The notes below the pieces were generated by a model, which searched no databases, had not been told where the DNA came from, and saw only the letters and a program-made list of their open reading frames with translations. This document shows positions 6,772-15,845 of a DNA stretch of 64,000 nucleotides, one piece after another. The DNA lies in NCBI GenBank assembly GCA_045113315.1, contig JBGUIX010000014.1, forward strand, positions 1-64,000. Reading direction: 5' to 3'. Source of the DNA: RUG13091 sp045113315 (GTDB lineage Bacteria; Bacillota_I; Bacilli_A; RFN20; CAG-826). The stretch's first letter is position 1, and every line of letters begins with the position of its first letter. A program made the position numbers and the translations under genes.

Positions 6772-7941
6772 TCACTCATCTACTTTTGATTTAATTACAG
6801 TTCTTAAAAACTCTATTGATTTAACAACCTCTTCTTCTGTTGGTGCCACTCCATCTTTTGGATGATGGAAGTAGTTTCTTATATAAACAGGTAATGTGCG
6901 ATACGTATTAACTTTATATTTAGTAGCTCCAACCCAAACCTTTCCATATTCTTGCTTTGTGTAAAGCGGATGGGTTCTTACAGTTTTATCTATATCGGAT
7001 ATAGCCTCAACTTCATACAAATCAGCCATTCTGGTTAATAATTGGTCATGATAATCCATTGATGGAATATGGAAGACTACATAATCTAACTCAGCAAATG
7101 TTGGAGTAGGTAAACGTAGGTCCATTTCATTAATTGCTTCAGTTTTTATTTCTCCATCCTTTTTGGATAATCTAACAATCAATACATCATCTCTAGCAAT
7201 TAATGACTCAAGCACTTTTTCAGAGTGTGTAGCCAAGAAGATTTGCGGAACATTGCCATCGACATCAGTAAGCATTAGTTTAATAAGATTAACGATTTCT
7301 TTTTGCCATCTTGGATGAAGTGATGTTTCTGGCTCATCCAAAAGAACACAATCGGTGCCAGATGCCATTTTTCTGATATCTTTTATTTTTAATAAAATTT
7401 CTTGTTGCCCCGATGAATAGTTGGTGATGTTATAACCGTGATCTTTTCCATCAATCTTTTTGGTGACTTCTCCACTACACCATACTTCATCTATGTGGTT
7501 TTCTTTAAAGATTTGAGTGATTTCGTCATCACCAAGTTTTTCTAAAAGTTTAATGCCTTCATTAATACGATTAACTGCATTATTGCTTCTTAAACCAAAT
7601 GGGTTTGCTCCACCAGTATAGGTGGCACTATTCGTTGGATACATGTCTTGGCCATCAATCAGCTTTCTGACTTCTTTCATGGCGTTTCTATGAAGACTTC
7701 CTTGTCTAAGATAAAGAGCATCAAATGGCTTAGGAACTATTGTATAAGGCGTTTGTTTATCAACGATAAAATCAGACTTTTCATAGTTAAAAATCTCATT
7801 CAATATAGTTGTTTTGCCACATCCGTTTTCACCAACAAAAGCCACCACTGCATATGGTTCATTTGTTTTAGGATTGATTAAATCTAATTCAAGGTTCTTT
7901 AATATTGGATGATTCTTAATTTTTAAATGAGATAAATACAT
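6772..7941 (-). CDS. AAA/ABC-like ATPase (OLD-like head without TOPRIM), possible defence protein
   Basis: A 389-residue ATPase of the AAA_21/SMC-like head type. It has Walker A GENGCGKTT (37-45), signature YSSGQQ (175-180), Walker B CVLLDEPETSLHP (198-210) and an H-loop ATHS (His 239). No zinc hook, long coiled coil or TOPRIM nuclease domain is visible, so it is not a full OLD nuclease. The C-terminal 110 residues (YIRNYFHHPKDGVAPTEEEV and onward) form an extra region of unknown role. It sits 11 bases after the coiled-coil membrane-protein gene, clearly one operon. ATPases of this class paired with an effector gene occur in many phage-defence systems; that role here is inference. Confidence 0.8.
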   Translation of the reverse strand: MYLSHLKIKNHPILKNLELDLINPKTNEPYAVVAFVGENGCGKTTILNEIFNYEKSDFIVDKQTPYTIVPKPFDALYLRQGSLHRNAMKEVRKLIDGQDMYPTNSATYTGGANPFGLRSNNAVNRINEGIKLLEKLGDDEITQIFKENHIDEVWCSGEVTKKIDGKDHGYNITNYSSGQQEILLKIKDIRKMASGTDCVLLDEPETSLHPRWQKEIVNLIKLMLTDVDGNVPQIFLATHSEKVLESLIARDDVLIVRLSKKDGEIKTEAINEMDLRLPTPTFAELDYVVFHIPSMDYHDQLLTRMADLYEVEAISDIDKTVRTHPLYTKQEYGKVWVGATKYKVNTYRTLPVYIRNYFHHPKDGVAPTEEEVVKSIEFLRTVIKSKVDE

Positions 7942-7952
7942 ACACGTCTCCT

Positions 7953-8798
7953 CTATTCATAGAAGAAAGGCATCTTCTTTTTAAATTCTTCTTCTGGCAT
8001 TAGTTGTTTTGCACCAGGAGGTAATACAAGCACCACTTTTTCTTTCGTGGTTAAATTGTGTCCTTCAACCCAAATGATTGAATATTGAGCATAAAGATTG
8101 AGATTCATAAAGAATGCAAAGATAATCGCACCCAAGAACGCTGTCTCCATAACTGTTGCTAAGATTTGGTTACTTTTACCCAAGCCGGCCCAAATACAAA
8201 TGATATTGCATGGTACCGATATAATGGCTAGCCATTTAAAGATTCTAAATACTATCTTTTCTTTTCTCGGGAATTTCATTCCTAATTTATCAGTTTCATA
8301 TTTATAAGATGAATTAGAAGCTAATACATTCACCTCATAAGTTAATTGGGCTTTGCAGGCATAAACGAGATAGATAATGCCAAATACCATCCATGCATTT
8401 TCGAAGAATGTAAATGTGCTGTACATCTTAAAACAGATTGTTGAGATGATGGATGTGACGAGTCCTACTATTAATAGTATTAATAAAGATATAATAGCTA
8501 GCGTTTTCCACTTACTAAATTCTGATCTGGTTCCAAACCATCTCCAGCTCTTTTTAGACTGCTTTAAAAATGTTTGAAGAATATCGTTTTGAGTTGGTTT
8601 AGGTTGAGTGGCATTGGGAGCAACTGTTTTAGGTTGAGCTGATTGCCTTTTTAAATTTTGTATTTCTTTTTCTAATTCAGTAATTCTATCATCTGAATCA
8701 CTTACTTGGGTTTTAACGCCGGTGATCTCGTTTAAAAGCTCAGCCTGATTAGCTGAAATATCGTCTAGCATCCCAAATAGATTTCTCTCGTCTGACAT
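7953..8798 (-). CDS. Coiled-coil membrane protein paired with AAA ATPase
   Basis: A 281-residue protein of no family I recognise. Residues 8-52 form a coiled coil (NEITGVKTQVSDSDDRITEL), and 53-72 are a Pro/Gln/Thr linker. Four membrane segments follow at about 98-124, 130-149, 187-206 and 211-236. A short C-terminal tail (VEGHNLTTKEKVVLVLPPGA) would be cytoplasmic. It is the first gene of the unit with the ATPase, from a good promoter at 8865-8837. The coiled coil could bind the ATPase, and the helix bundle could act as a membrane effector or sensor; both are inferred from architecture. Confidence 0.65.
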   Translation of the reverse strand: MSDERNLFGMLDDISANQAELLNEITGVKTQVSDSDDRITELEKEIQNLKRQSAQPKTVAPNATQPKPTQNDILQTFLKQSKKSWRWFGTRSEFSKWKTLAIISLLILLIVGLVTSIISTICFKMYSTFTFFENAWMVFGIIYLVYACKAQLTYEVNVLASNSSYKYETDKLGMKFPRKEKIVFRIFKWLAIISVPCNIICIWAGLGKSNQILATVMETAFLGAIIFAFFMNLNLYAQYSIIWVEGHNLTTKEKVVLVLPPGAKQLMPEEEFKKKMPFFYE

Positions 8799-8836
8799 AT
8801 TTACTATTTTATCTTATTAGATATTTCTCTTAAATG

Positions 8837-8865
8837 ATATTAAAAACACATGTTACCACTAACAA
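8837..8865 (-). promoter_or_regulatory. Promoter of membrane-protein/ATPase operon
   Basis: Minus-strand TTGTTA (8865-8860), 17 bases, TAATAT (8842-8837). The leader to the ATG at 8798 would be about 31 bases and has no clear Shine-Dalgarno site. Confidence 0.65.
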
Positions 8866-8894
8866 CCCTAGATATAGGCTATCAATAGGCATAA

Positions 8895-8921
8895 TTACTT
8901 AATACTGTTAGTATTAAGTAA
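8895..8921. repeat. Perfect 11-bp inverted repeat, operator candidate
   Basis: TTACTTAATAC-TGTTA-GTATTAAGTAA. It lies 30 bases upstream of the -35 of the ATPase operon and about 65 bases past the end of the methyltransferase gene. No U-run follows on either strand, so it looks more like a protein-binding site than a terminator. Confidence 0.5.
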
Positions 8922-8986
8922 AAGTGGCATTCATGGGTCATGTCTTTATTCAAAAATATAGATTTTTTATTATAAATAAACAGGTT

Positions 8987-10324
8987 TTATTTCCTTAAAA
9001 TCAAGCCAACGATTGTCTCCACGTGTGCGGTCATCGGAAACATATCTACAGGTTGAATATAATTAACATCATAATACGGTGAAAGATATTTTAAATCTCT
9101 GGCCAATGTTTCTGGATCGCAAGAAATATAGATTACTTTTTTAATCTTTTTATTAATTAGTGTTGATAGAAATTTATTATCGCTACCCTTACGTGGAGGA
9201 TCCATGATGACCACATCAATATCTCCTTCATAGCTAGCGATATATTCTCCAGAATCTCCACAAAAGAAACTAATGTTTTTAACATTATTTCTCTTCGCAT
9301 TTTCAATAGCGTTTTTATGAGCGCCTTTCACTATTTCTATAGAAAGAACTTTCTTCGCTTTTTTTGAGGCGATTAAACCGATAGTCCCCACTCCTGAATA
9401 AGCGTCTAAAACAATTTGATTTTTGTCATTATCTAGTAACTCTAAAGCAGTGTTATATAAAACTTCAACTTGCTCAGGATTAACTTGGAAGAAGCTGGAC
9501 GCGGATATTTCAAAAGTTAATCCACATATATCATCTTTGATGAATCCTGGACCATATAATATCTTTTCTTTATTACCCAAAATAACATTCGTGTGTCTAG
9601 AATTAACATTCTCCACGATTGTCGTGATTTCAGGATGTAATTTAATTAATGAATCAATAAAATTTCTTTGATTTGGGAAATTCATTATAGAGGTCACAAG
9701 GACCACCATTAGTTCATCGTAATGATAACTTGTTCTGATAAGAACATATCTTAAGATACCTTTCCCAGAATCTTCGTTATAAATAGGTATATTAAATTCT
9801 TTTAATAAACCTTTGATATCCCATAAGATAGGCGCAGCTTTTTTATTTTCAATCGCGCATTCTTTTGTGGGAATAATCTCATGACTATTTTCTTTATAAA
9901 ATCCATAAACAATATTACCTTTCTTGTCTTTAGCAAAAGGAACTTGGATTTTATTACGGTAATTATATGGGTGCTTTGCGCCGATACATTTTTCAACTTT
10001 TGTCTCTAATCCGGCGATACGTTTTATAGCTTGTTTGACACGATTAGTTTTATATTCGATTTGCTTATTATAATTAATCTGTTGATATTGACATCCCCCA
10101 CACGCGGTACAAATCTTACATTTTGGTTGTATTCTATCTTTAGATAGAACATGTAACTTTCTCACTTTGCCAAAATAGACTCCCGCACGATGATAAAGTA
10201 TTTCAATATCAGCTTCCTCATTAACAAATAATCCATCGACAAAAACGATGTCTTTTCCGTATTTAACAACGCCTTTACCTTCGGATGATATATCGACACA
10301 ACGACCTTTAAAAATCTTGCCCAT
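8987..10324 (-). CDS. rlmCD: 23S rRNA (uracil-5-)-methyltransferase, RlmCD/RumA type
   Basis: A 445-residue TrmA-family enzyme that methylates C5 of uridine in rRNA using SAM. An N-terminal TRAM domain (FKGRCVDISSEGKGVVKYG) is followed by an iron-sulfur Cys cluster (CKICTACGGCQ, Cys 69-78), SAM motif I (VLDAYSGVGTIGL) and the DPPRKG motif. The catalytic Cys lies in YISCDPETLARDL, and a C-terminal MFPMTAHVE motif completes the family pattern. Low-GC Gram-positives usually have one dual-site RlmCD or two paralogues; which sites this one methylates cannot be read here. It is a single-gene unit divergent from the nucleotidase gene, sharing a palindromic -10 region. Confidence 0.9.
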   Translation of the reverse strand: MGKIFKGRCVDISSEGKGVVKYGKDIVFVDGLFVNEEADIEILYHRAGVYFGKVRKLHVLSKDRIQPKCKICTACGGCQYQQINYNKQIEYKTNRVKQAIKRIAGLETKVEKCIGAKHPYNYRNKIQVPFAKDKKGNIVYGFYKENSHEIIPTKECAIENKKAAPILWDIKGLLKEFNIPIYNEDSGKGILRYVLIRTSYHYDELMVVLVTSIMNFPNQRNFIDSLIKLHPEITTIVENVNSRHTNVILGNKEKILYGPGFIKDDICGLTFEISASSFFQVNPEQVEVLYNTALELLDNDKNQIVLDAYSGVGTIGLIASKKAKKVLSIEIVKGAHKNAIENAKRNNVKNISFFCGDSGEYIASYEGDIDVVIMDPPRKGSDNKFLSTLINKKIKKVIYISCDPETLARDLKYLSPYYDVNYIQPVDMFPMTAHVETIVGLILRK

Positions 10325-10346
10325 ATTTTTTCTATTACATTATAAT
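10317..10346 (+). promoter_or_regulatory. Promoter with palindromic -10 between divergent genes
   Basis: Plus-strand TTGCCC (10317-10322), 18 bases, TATAAT (10341-10346). The -10 lies in the palindrome ACATTATAATGT, so the minus strand has the same TATAAT for the methyltransferase gene. The plus leader is only about 17 bases and lacks a Shine-Dalgarno site. Confidence 0.5.
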
Positions 10347-10368
10347 GTAGACACAAAATACTTACATT

Positions 10369-12186
10369 ATGAAAAAGACATTTTTAAAATTAATTCCTTT
10401 ATTAGCTATCCTTTTAGGTGGCTGCACACCAAAAATTGATAACAGTCATTATTCTTCTAATAACACTAGCAGTGAAAACACTAGTAGTAATCCTTCTTCT
10501 AGTGAGACCCATTCTTCTAGTGAAGAACAAGGTTCGTCATCTGAGGATCAAGGTTCATCATCCGAGGAACAAGGTTCATCTAGCGAAGAACAACAATCTT
10601 CTGAAGAAGGTGGGGATAAAGATCCGATTAATATCGATATCTGGGCCACGAATGATATACACGGTCAATTTAGAGATAGTAATGAAGATACTACTCATGC
10701 TGGTATCGATCATTTATTTACCTATTTAAAAGGTAAAAGAGAAAATCCAAATACCTTATTATTAGACCAAGGTGATACTTGGCAAGGTAGCATCTATTCT
10801 AACTATAACTATGGTAACCTCATCAATGATTGTATGAATTATATTCATTATGATGCTAGAACAGTTGGCAATCATGACTTTGACTGGGGTGCAGAAAAAT
10901 TAGCGGCTAATACCGCAAGAGGATATAACGGCTACACAATGCCCGTATTATCCGGAAATGTTTATAACTATAATTTTGATACTAAAACTATGGGTACTAC
11001 TTTCCTATCTGATTTAGGAAGAAAAAGTGTTACATATACGTTAGATAATGGTTTAAAAGTCGGTATCTTAGGAGGAATTGGTGAAGATCAAATTACTTCT
11101 ATTTGTACTGAATATGTGAGAGATATCGGTTTTAAAAACCATGTGGAATTTATCAAAGAAGAAGCCACTCATTTAAGAAATGATGAAAAATGTGACGTGA
11201 TTATTGCTTCCATCCACGCTCCTCAAAACTTAATTTATGGTTATAACTTAGATAACTATGTCGATTTAGTACTTTGTGGCCACAGTCATAACCAAGAAAC
11301 TTATATTGAAAATGATCGATTGCTATATTCTCAAGGCCTAGCTTATACCGAATCAGTCGCTCATATTGTTATGACTTATGATCCAAATGTTAAAAAAGTG
11401 ACTGGTAGTACAGCTAACTTTATCCAAGCTAATGAAATAATTAATGAAACACCCACTATCGATCCAACCATCCAAAGTTTAATAACTTCATATGGTCAAG
11501 AATGCGATACAGCCGCTAACCAAGTGCTGGCTAATAATGTTTCAGGTTCATTCTATACATCAAATTTAGCCAATTTAGTGACTAAAGCTATGTATAGCCA
11601 ATGCGTCAAAGAAGGATATGGAGATATTCTCTGTGCCGTAGCAAACTCCGCAAGAAGCGAAATTGCTAGCAAATCAACTTGGACATTTAAAGACATCTAT
11701 AAATCTTTCCCGTTTGATAATGTTGTTTATATCGCAGAAATAACTGGTCGCGAATTTAGATATAACATCATAACTGGATATAACTACATTACTCGTAATC
11801 CGAATTTAAAAGTTTCTTGTCCATCTTGTGGAGAAGAAATTGCTTTTAACGAATTAACATCTGGAGAGGTAATTACATGTCCTCACTGTCATGAAGACCA
11901 AAAAAAAGATGCTTTAGTATCTCTCGCTAGTCAAATCGATTTAAATAAAAAATATAAAATCGCTGTTCTTGATTATGTGTATTTACATTGCAATTCAAGT
12001 AGATCATATGATAAGTTCACCGAAACAGGCGGTACTTCCACAATAAAACTTTCTAAAAACTATCGTGAAATAGCTCGTGATTGGTTAATCGCGGAAGGTT
12101 ACAACACAGGAAAAGCACTTCGTTATCAAGATTTTGCTGCATCACTTTGGCAGCACAATAAAAGTGGTTATACAGTAATAAGCTAA
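10369..12186 (+). CDS. Surface 5'-nucleotidase (UshA/CpdB type) lipoprotein with inserted zinc ribbon
   Basis: A 605-residue lipoprotein (lipobox LLGGC, Cys 19). A Ser/Glu-rich spacer (about 25-83) would lift the enzyme off the membrane. The metallophosphoesterase domain shows ATNDIHGQF, LDQGDTWQG, VGNHDFDWG and CGHSHNQ, the metal-binding blocks of the calcineurin-like 5'-nucleotidase family. The C-terminal 5'-nucleotidase domain is recognisable (NSARSEIAS, KSFPFDN) but is interrupted by a four-Cys zinc ribbon: C484-x2-C487-x16-C504-x2-C507. Expected role: dephosphorylating nucleotides outside the cell. This fits the secreted nucleases and purine genes elsewhere in the window. It ends head-to-head with patB. 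Confidence 0.88.
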   Translation: MKKTFLKLIPLLAILLGGCTPKIDNSHYSSNNTSSENTSSNPSSSETHSSSEEQGSSSEDQGSSSEEQGSSSEEQQSSEEGGDKDPINIDIWATNDIHGQFRDSNEDTTHAGIDHLFTYLKGKRENPNTLLLDQGDTWQGSIYSNYNYGNLINDCMNYIHYDARTVGNHDFDWGAEKLAANTARGYNGYTMPVLSGNVYNYNFDTKTMGTTFLSDLGRKSVTYTLDNGLKVGILGGIGEDQITSICTEYVRDIGFKNHVEFIKEEATHLRNDEKCDVIIASIHAPQNLIYGYNLDNYVDLVLCGHSHNQETYIENDRLLYSQGLAYTESVAHIVMTYDPNVKKVTGSTANFIQANEIINETPTIDPTIQSLITSYGQECDTAANQVLANNVSGSFYTSNLANLVTKAMYSQCVKEGYGDILCAVANSARSEIASKSTWTFKDIYKSFPFDNVVYIAEITGREFRYNIITGYNYITRNPNLKVSCPSCGEEIAFNELTSGEVITCPHCHEDQKKDALVSLASQIDLNKKYKIAVLDYVYLHCNSSRSYDKFTETGGTSTIKLSKNYREIARDWLIAEGYNTGKALRYQDFAASLWQHNKSGYTVIS

Positions 12187-13334
12187 TTTAATTTACCAAC
12201 GAATAATTGAAGCCTCTTGCAGGCTTCTTTTATATTATCTAAAGAAGTAGCAATATTGATTCTAATAAATGAATCTCCACCCTTACCGAATTGATTACCA
12301 TTAGAAACATATAAACCAGTCTCTTCTCTTAATCTATTAGCGAACTCTTTACCATCCATCTTGTAATAAGAGATGTTTAACCAAAGTAAATAAGTCGCAT
12401 CGTTATCGATTAAATGTAGATGTGGTAAATACTTCTTAAGATATTCTTGGATATATTTTTTGTTATTAAAGATATATTCGTTTAATTCATCAACATACTT
12501 TTCTCCATATGTATACGCGGCAATCGTCGCGAAAGGAGAAAAATAATTCGGTTCACCAATATCATCTTGACCGACCGCGGTTTCAATTTTTTCTTTTAAT
12601 TTTTGATCTTTAACAAATATACAAGCGGCTTGTAAACCCGCCATATTGAAGGTCTTAGATGGGCTCACTAACGCCACTGCTTTATCGCTAACTTTTAAAA
12701 TAGAAACATAATCTTTTCCGGGTTTAACAATATCCCCGTGAATCTCATCAGAAATGATAAAAACGCCGTAATTCTCGCATATTTTTGCGATTTTTGCTAA
12801 TTCTTCACTAGAAAACAGTCTTCCTATTGGATTATGAGGATTACATAATAACAATGCTTTTACTTCATCTTTTTTGGCTAAACTTTCTAGTCCTTCAAAA
12901 TCAATTTCGTACTTGCCATCTTGATAGATAAACTCATTATCAAACTGTTTTAATCCGTTATTCTTAATGCAGTTATAAAAGATGTGATAAACAGGTGTCA
13001 TCACTATTACACCATCACCTTCATGAAGGAGGTGTTTAAAGATGGAATCAATCCCAGCAACTACACCAGAAACATAAACCATCTCATCTTCTTTAATATC
13101 TAAACCGTGTCTATTTTTATACCAATATCTATAAGAAGAAAAATAATCTTTTGGGATATCAATATAACCATAGGAATCTAATTCGCTTCTCTTTTTAATC
13201 GCGTCTTTAATTTCAGGAAGCACTTTAAAATCCATATCTGCGACCCACATGGGTAATTCATTGTCTTTTACATCCCATTTCACAGAATTAGTATTTCTAC
13301 GATTATTTATTTCATCAAAATTATATTTATTCAT
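12183..13334 (-). CDS. patB: PatB/MalY-type PLP cystathionine beta-lyase (aminotransferase fold)
   Basis: A 383-residue fold-type I PLP enzyme. The N-terminus (WDVKDNELPMWVADMDF) is the MalY/PatB signature. VVAGIDSIFKHLL, NPHNPIGRLFS and ISDEIHGDIV follow, with the PLP lysine in SPSKTFNMAGLQ and the substrate-binding Arg in SFIRINIATS. It should release a thiol, pyruvate and ammonia from cystathionine or related C-S substrates. It is the third gene of metG-DUF3737-patB; its start overlaps the end of the DUF3737 gene by 8 bases. Its 3' end contains the terminator of the converging nucleotidase gene. Confidence 0.88.
   Translation of the reverse strand: MNKYNFDEINNRRNTNSVKWDVKDNELPMWVADMDFKVLPEIKDAIKKRSELDSYGYIDIPKDYFSSYRYWYKNRHGLDIKEDEMVYVSGVVAGIDSIFKHLLHEGDGVIVMTPVYHIFYNCIKNNGLKQFDNEFIYQDGKYEIDFEGLESLAKKDEVKALLLCNPHNPIGRLFSSEELAKIAKICENYGVFIISDEIHGDIVKPGKDYVSILKVSDKAVALVSPSKTFNMAGLQAACIFVKDQKLKEKIETAVGQDDIGEPNYFSPFATIAAYTYGEKYVDELNEYIFNNKKYIQEYLKKYLPHLHLIDNDATYLLWLNISYYKMDGKEFANRLREETGLYVSNGNQFGKGGDSFIRINIATSLDNIKEACKRLQLFVGKLN
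12209..12234 (+). terminator. Nucleotidase terminator embedded in patB coding sequence
   Basis: GAAGCCT (12209-12215), loop CTTGC, AGGCTTC (12221-12227), then TTTTATATT. It lies entirely inside the last codons of the convergent patB gene, so the same bases encode protein on the minus strand and a stop signal on the plus strand. Confidence 0.8.
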
Positions 13335-14172
13335 TAACGTCCACTTTTATGTCGGTTTTACTTTTATCGATGAATTGATCTTCCAAGATTAATTCTTTGA
13401 TTTTATAAGCGTGGATCTTACCACTTATAGGATTCTTCACTGAATCAATTTCGGTGGTTACTTCAATATCTAAATCAGAGCAATATTCAAAGCATAAATC
13501 GGTATTTATTAATCGACAGTTAATCATCTTTAGATTTTCCATATAACAAAATCCTTGATGGGATTCCACTGTACAGTTTACTAAAGTAATATTTTTAGAA
13601 TTCCATCCGAAATATTCACCGATAATTGTGCAGTTAATTAAAGTAACATTTTCTGAATTCCAGAATGCATCTTTCGTGGTTAATGTAGAATTTCTGATTT
13701 TAATATTCTTTCCACCATCAAATGCGTAATTTCCTAATAAAGTTAAATTATCAATTTCAACATCTTCACTATTAAAACCGAAATAATCACCATTCGCGAT
13801 TACTTTATTTAATCTAATACCGTTACATTTCCAAAATGTCTCATCTGCGTGAGGCATATCAACACTATTTAAAGTCACTTTTTCACTTCTTCTAAATGTT
13901 TTAGGAGCTTCAATAAGAGAATTATTGATTGTGATATTTTTGGTGTACCAAATGCCGCTTCTACCGGTATAAGTAATTTTACAGTCGTGGACTTCAACAT
14001 CGTTACAATACCAAAGAGGATATTTCCAGTTAAATGTACTTCTAAAGATTTTTAATCTTTTAGATTCCTTAAGTGGAGATTCTCCATCTTCAAATAAACA
14101 GTCGAAGAACGTCAAATCTTCTGACGCAAACAAGGCTCTTTCACCAGTAAATCTTTCATTTCTATATTCCAT
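13327..14172 (-). CDS. DUF3737-family right-handed beta-helix protein
   Basis: A 281-residue protein (from the ATG at 14172) with regular short repeats of the form x-I-x-N-C/S-x-x, for example KNITINNSLIE, KNIKIRNSTLT, ENVTLINCTII, KNITLVNCTVE. These are characteristic of a parallel beta-helix. The start MEYRNERFTGERALF and the block WKYPLWYCNDVEVHDCKITY match the widespread DUF3737 family, whose biochemical role is not known. I prefer 14172 because the metG stop codon overlaps it closely (TAATATG), implying coupling. There is no signal peptide, so it is cytoplasmic. Confidence 0.82.
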   Translation of the reverse strand: MEYRNERFTGERALFASEDLTFFDCLFEDGESPLKESKRLKIFRSTFNWKYPLWYCNDVEVHDCKITYTGRSGIWYTKNITINNSLIEAPKTFRRSEKVTLNSVDMPHADETFWKCNGIRLNKVIANGDYFGFNSEDVEIDNLTLLGNYAFDGGKNIKIRNSTLTTKDAFWNSENVTLINCTIIGEYFGWNSKNITLVNCTVESHQGFCYMENLKMINCRLINTDLCFEYCSDLDIEVTTEIDSVKNPISGKIHAYKIKELILEDQFIDKSKTDIKVDVNE

Positions 14173-14173
14173 A

Positions 14174-15769
14174 TTATTTCCCACCATTCATCATGTTTTG
14201 GATGAATTCCACTTCTTTTTCCACTTCAAGTCTTGGGAATAATTGGTCACCCTTATTTACTTTGACGTTACTAACACAACCAAAGTTATAAACATTTTGA
14301 TATTTTAATAAATCGCCTTCGACGCCTAATTGAGCAAATAATTTATCACTAGCTCTAGTTAATACTGGTTTTAATAGCATACCAGAAATATAAATAGCGT
14401 TGGCTAAATGATTCATCACACTAGCGAGTTCTTCTTTTTTAGATTCATCTTTGGCTAACGCCCAAGGTGTCGTCTCATCGATATATTTATTCGCTCTATT
14501 GACGAGTTCATTTACAGAAGCTATAGCTTCAGTAATCTTTAAATCATCCATTAGTGATTCATATTGTTTAACTACTTCTTTCGCAACACTTTCTAAATTA
14601 CCATCGAAGTCTGTTACAACGCCTTTATAAGCGGGAACAACACCATCGAAGTATTTATTAATCATAGAAACTGTTCTATTTAATAGATTTCCTAAAGAAT
14701 TAGCTAAATCACTATTTACTCTTTCGACAAATTGTTCAGGTGAGAAACTACCATCTTGCCCAAAAGTTATTTCTCTGGCTAAATAATATCTCACCGCGTC
14801 TAATCCAAAATGTTCCACAAGTGGATATGGATCAACAACATTACCTTTAGATTTACTCATCTTACTATCTTTCATCATGAGTAAACCATGGATAAATTCA
14901 CGATCTGGTTTTCTTAAACCTAAGCTTTCTAAAAACATCGGCCAATAAATCGCGTGGAATCTAGTGATATCCGCACCTAAAATATGAATGATTTCTGATT
15001 CTTCATCTTGCCAGAACTTATTAAATAATTCTGGATGATCAGAATCATAACCTAACGCAGTTATATAGTTAGTTAAAGCATCTAACCAAACATAAATAAC
15101 ATGTTTTTTATTTTCTCTAATTGGAATACCCCAAGAAAAACTAGTTCTAGAAACGCATAGATCATCTAATCCTGGTTTAATAAAAGTATTAATCATTTCA
15201 TTCTTACGAGATTCAGGAGTTAAGAACTTCGGGTTTTCGTCGTAGAACTTTAATAAAGCATCAACGTATTTCTTGGTTTTGAAGAAATAAGCTTCTTCTT
15301 CAGCGACTTGAACTGGTCTACCACAGTCTGGGCAAATATGATCAGGACCCACTTGAGTATCAGTCCAGAAAGATTCACAAGGTGTACAATACCAACCTTT
15401 ATATTTGCCTAAATAGATATCTCCTTTATTTAGCATTTTGGTGAAGATATCTTGAACCACTTTTGTGTGTCTTTCTTGTGTGGTTCTAATAAAATCATTA
15501 TTTGAAATATCTAATAATTTCCATAACTTATGGAAACCTTCAACAATTTCATCCACAAACTCCTGAGGAGTTTTACCCGCTAAAGCGGCGTTCTTTTCAA
15601 TTTTTTGTCCGTGTTCATCGGCTCCAGTTAAAAAGTAACACTCAAAACCTCTGAGCCTTTTATAACGAGCAAAAATATCAGTTAAGACTGTGCAATAAGC
15701 ATGACCGATATGTAGTTTCGCACTCGGATAATAAATCGGAGTGGTAATATAGAATCTTTTCTTTTCCAT
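14174..15769 (-). CDS. metG: Methionyl-tRNA synthetase
   Basis: A 531-residue class I synthetase charging tRNA-Met. ITTPIYYPSAKLHIGHAYCT carries the HIGH motif, KMSKSKGNVVDP the KMSKS loop. A zinc knuckle is formed by CTPCESFWTD and CPDCGRP, and the anticodon-binding helices follow (DLANSLGNLLNRTV). It lacks the C-terminal tRNA-binding EMAP-like domain found in the longer Bacillus enzyme. It is the first gene of an operon with the DUF3737 and patB genes, with its own promoter-like TTATATAAT at about 15800-15808 and AAGGAGG before the start. Confidence 0.97.
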   Translation of the reverse strand: MEKKRFYITTPIYYPSAKLHIGHAYCTVLTDIFARYKRLRGFECYFLTGADEHGQKIEKNAALAGKTPQEFVDEIVEGFHKLWKLLDISNNDFIRTTQERHTKVVQDIFTKMLNKGDIYLGKYKGWYCTPCESFWTDTQVGPDHICPDCGRPVQVAEEEAYFFKTKKYVDALLKFYDENPKFLTPESRKNEMINTFIKPGLDDLCVSRTSFSWGIPIRENKKHVIYVWLDALTNYITALGYDSDHPELFNKFWQDEESEIIHILGADITRFHAIYWPMFLESLGLRKPDREFIHGLLMMKDSKMSKSKGNVVDPYPLVEHFGLDAVRYYLAREITFGQDGSFSPEQFVERVNSDLANSLGNLLNRTVSMINKYFDGVVPAYKGVVTDFDGNLESVAKEVVKQYESLMDDLKITEAIASVNELVNRANKYIDETTPWALAKDESKKEELASVMNHLANAIYISGMLLKPVLTRASDKLFAQLGVEGDLLKYQNVYNFGCVSNVKVNKGDQLFPRLEVEKEVEFIQNMMNGGK

Positions 15770-15802
15770 GGCAAATGAGCCTCCTTAAGCAAAAACTATT
15801 AT

Positions 15803-15825
15803 ATAAGAAAACCGCATTAAGCGGT
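15803..15825 (-). terminator. Terminator after the P-II/DUF1538 operon
   Basis: Minus-strand ACCGC-TTAAT-GCGGT (15825-15811) followed by TTTCTTATAT. The tail overlaps the -10 region proposed for metG. Confidence 0.7.
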
Positions 15826-15845
15826 AATCTTATCACTTTTCATAT

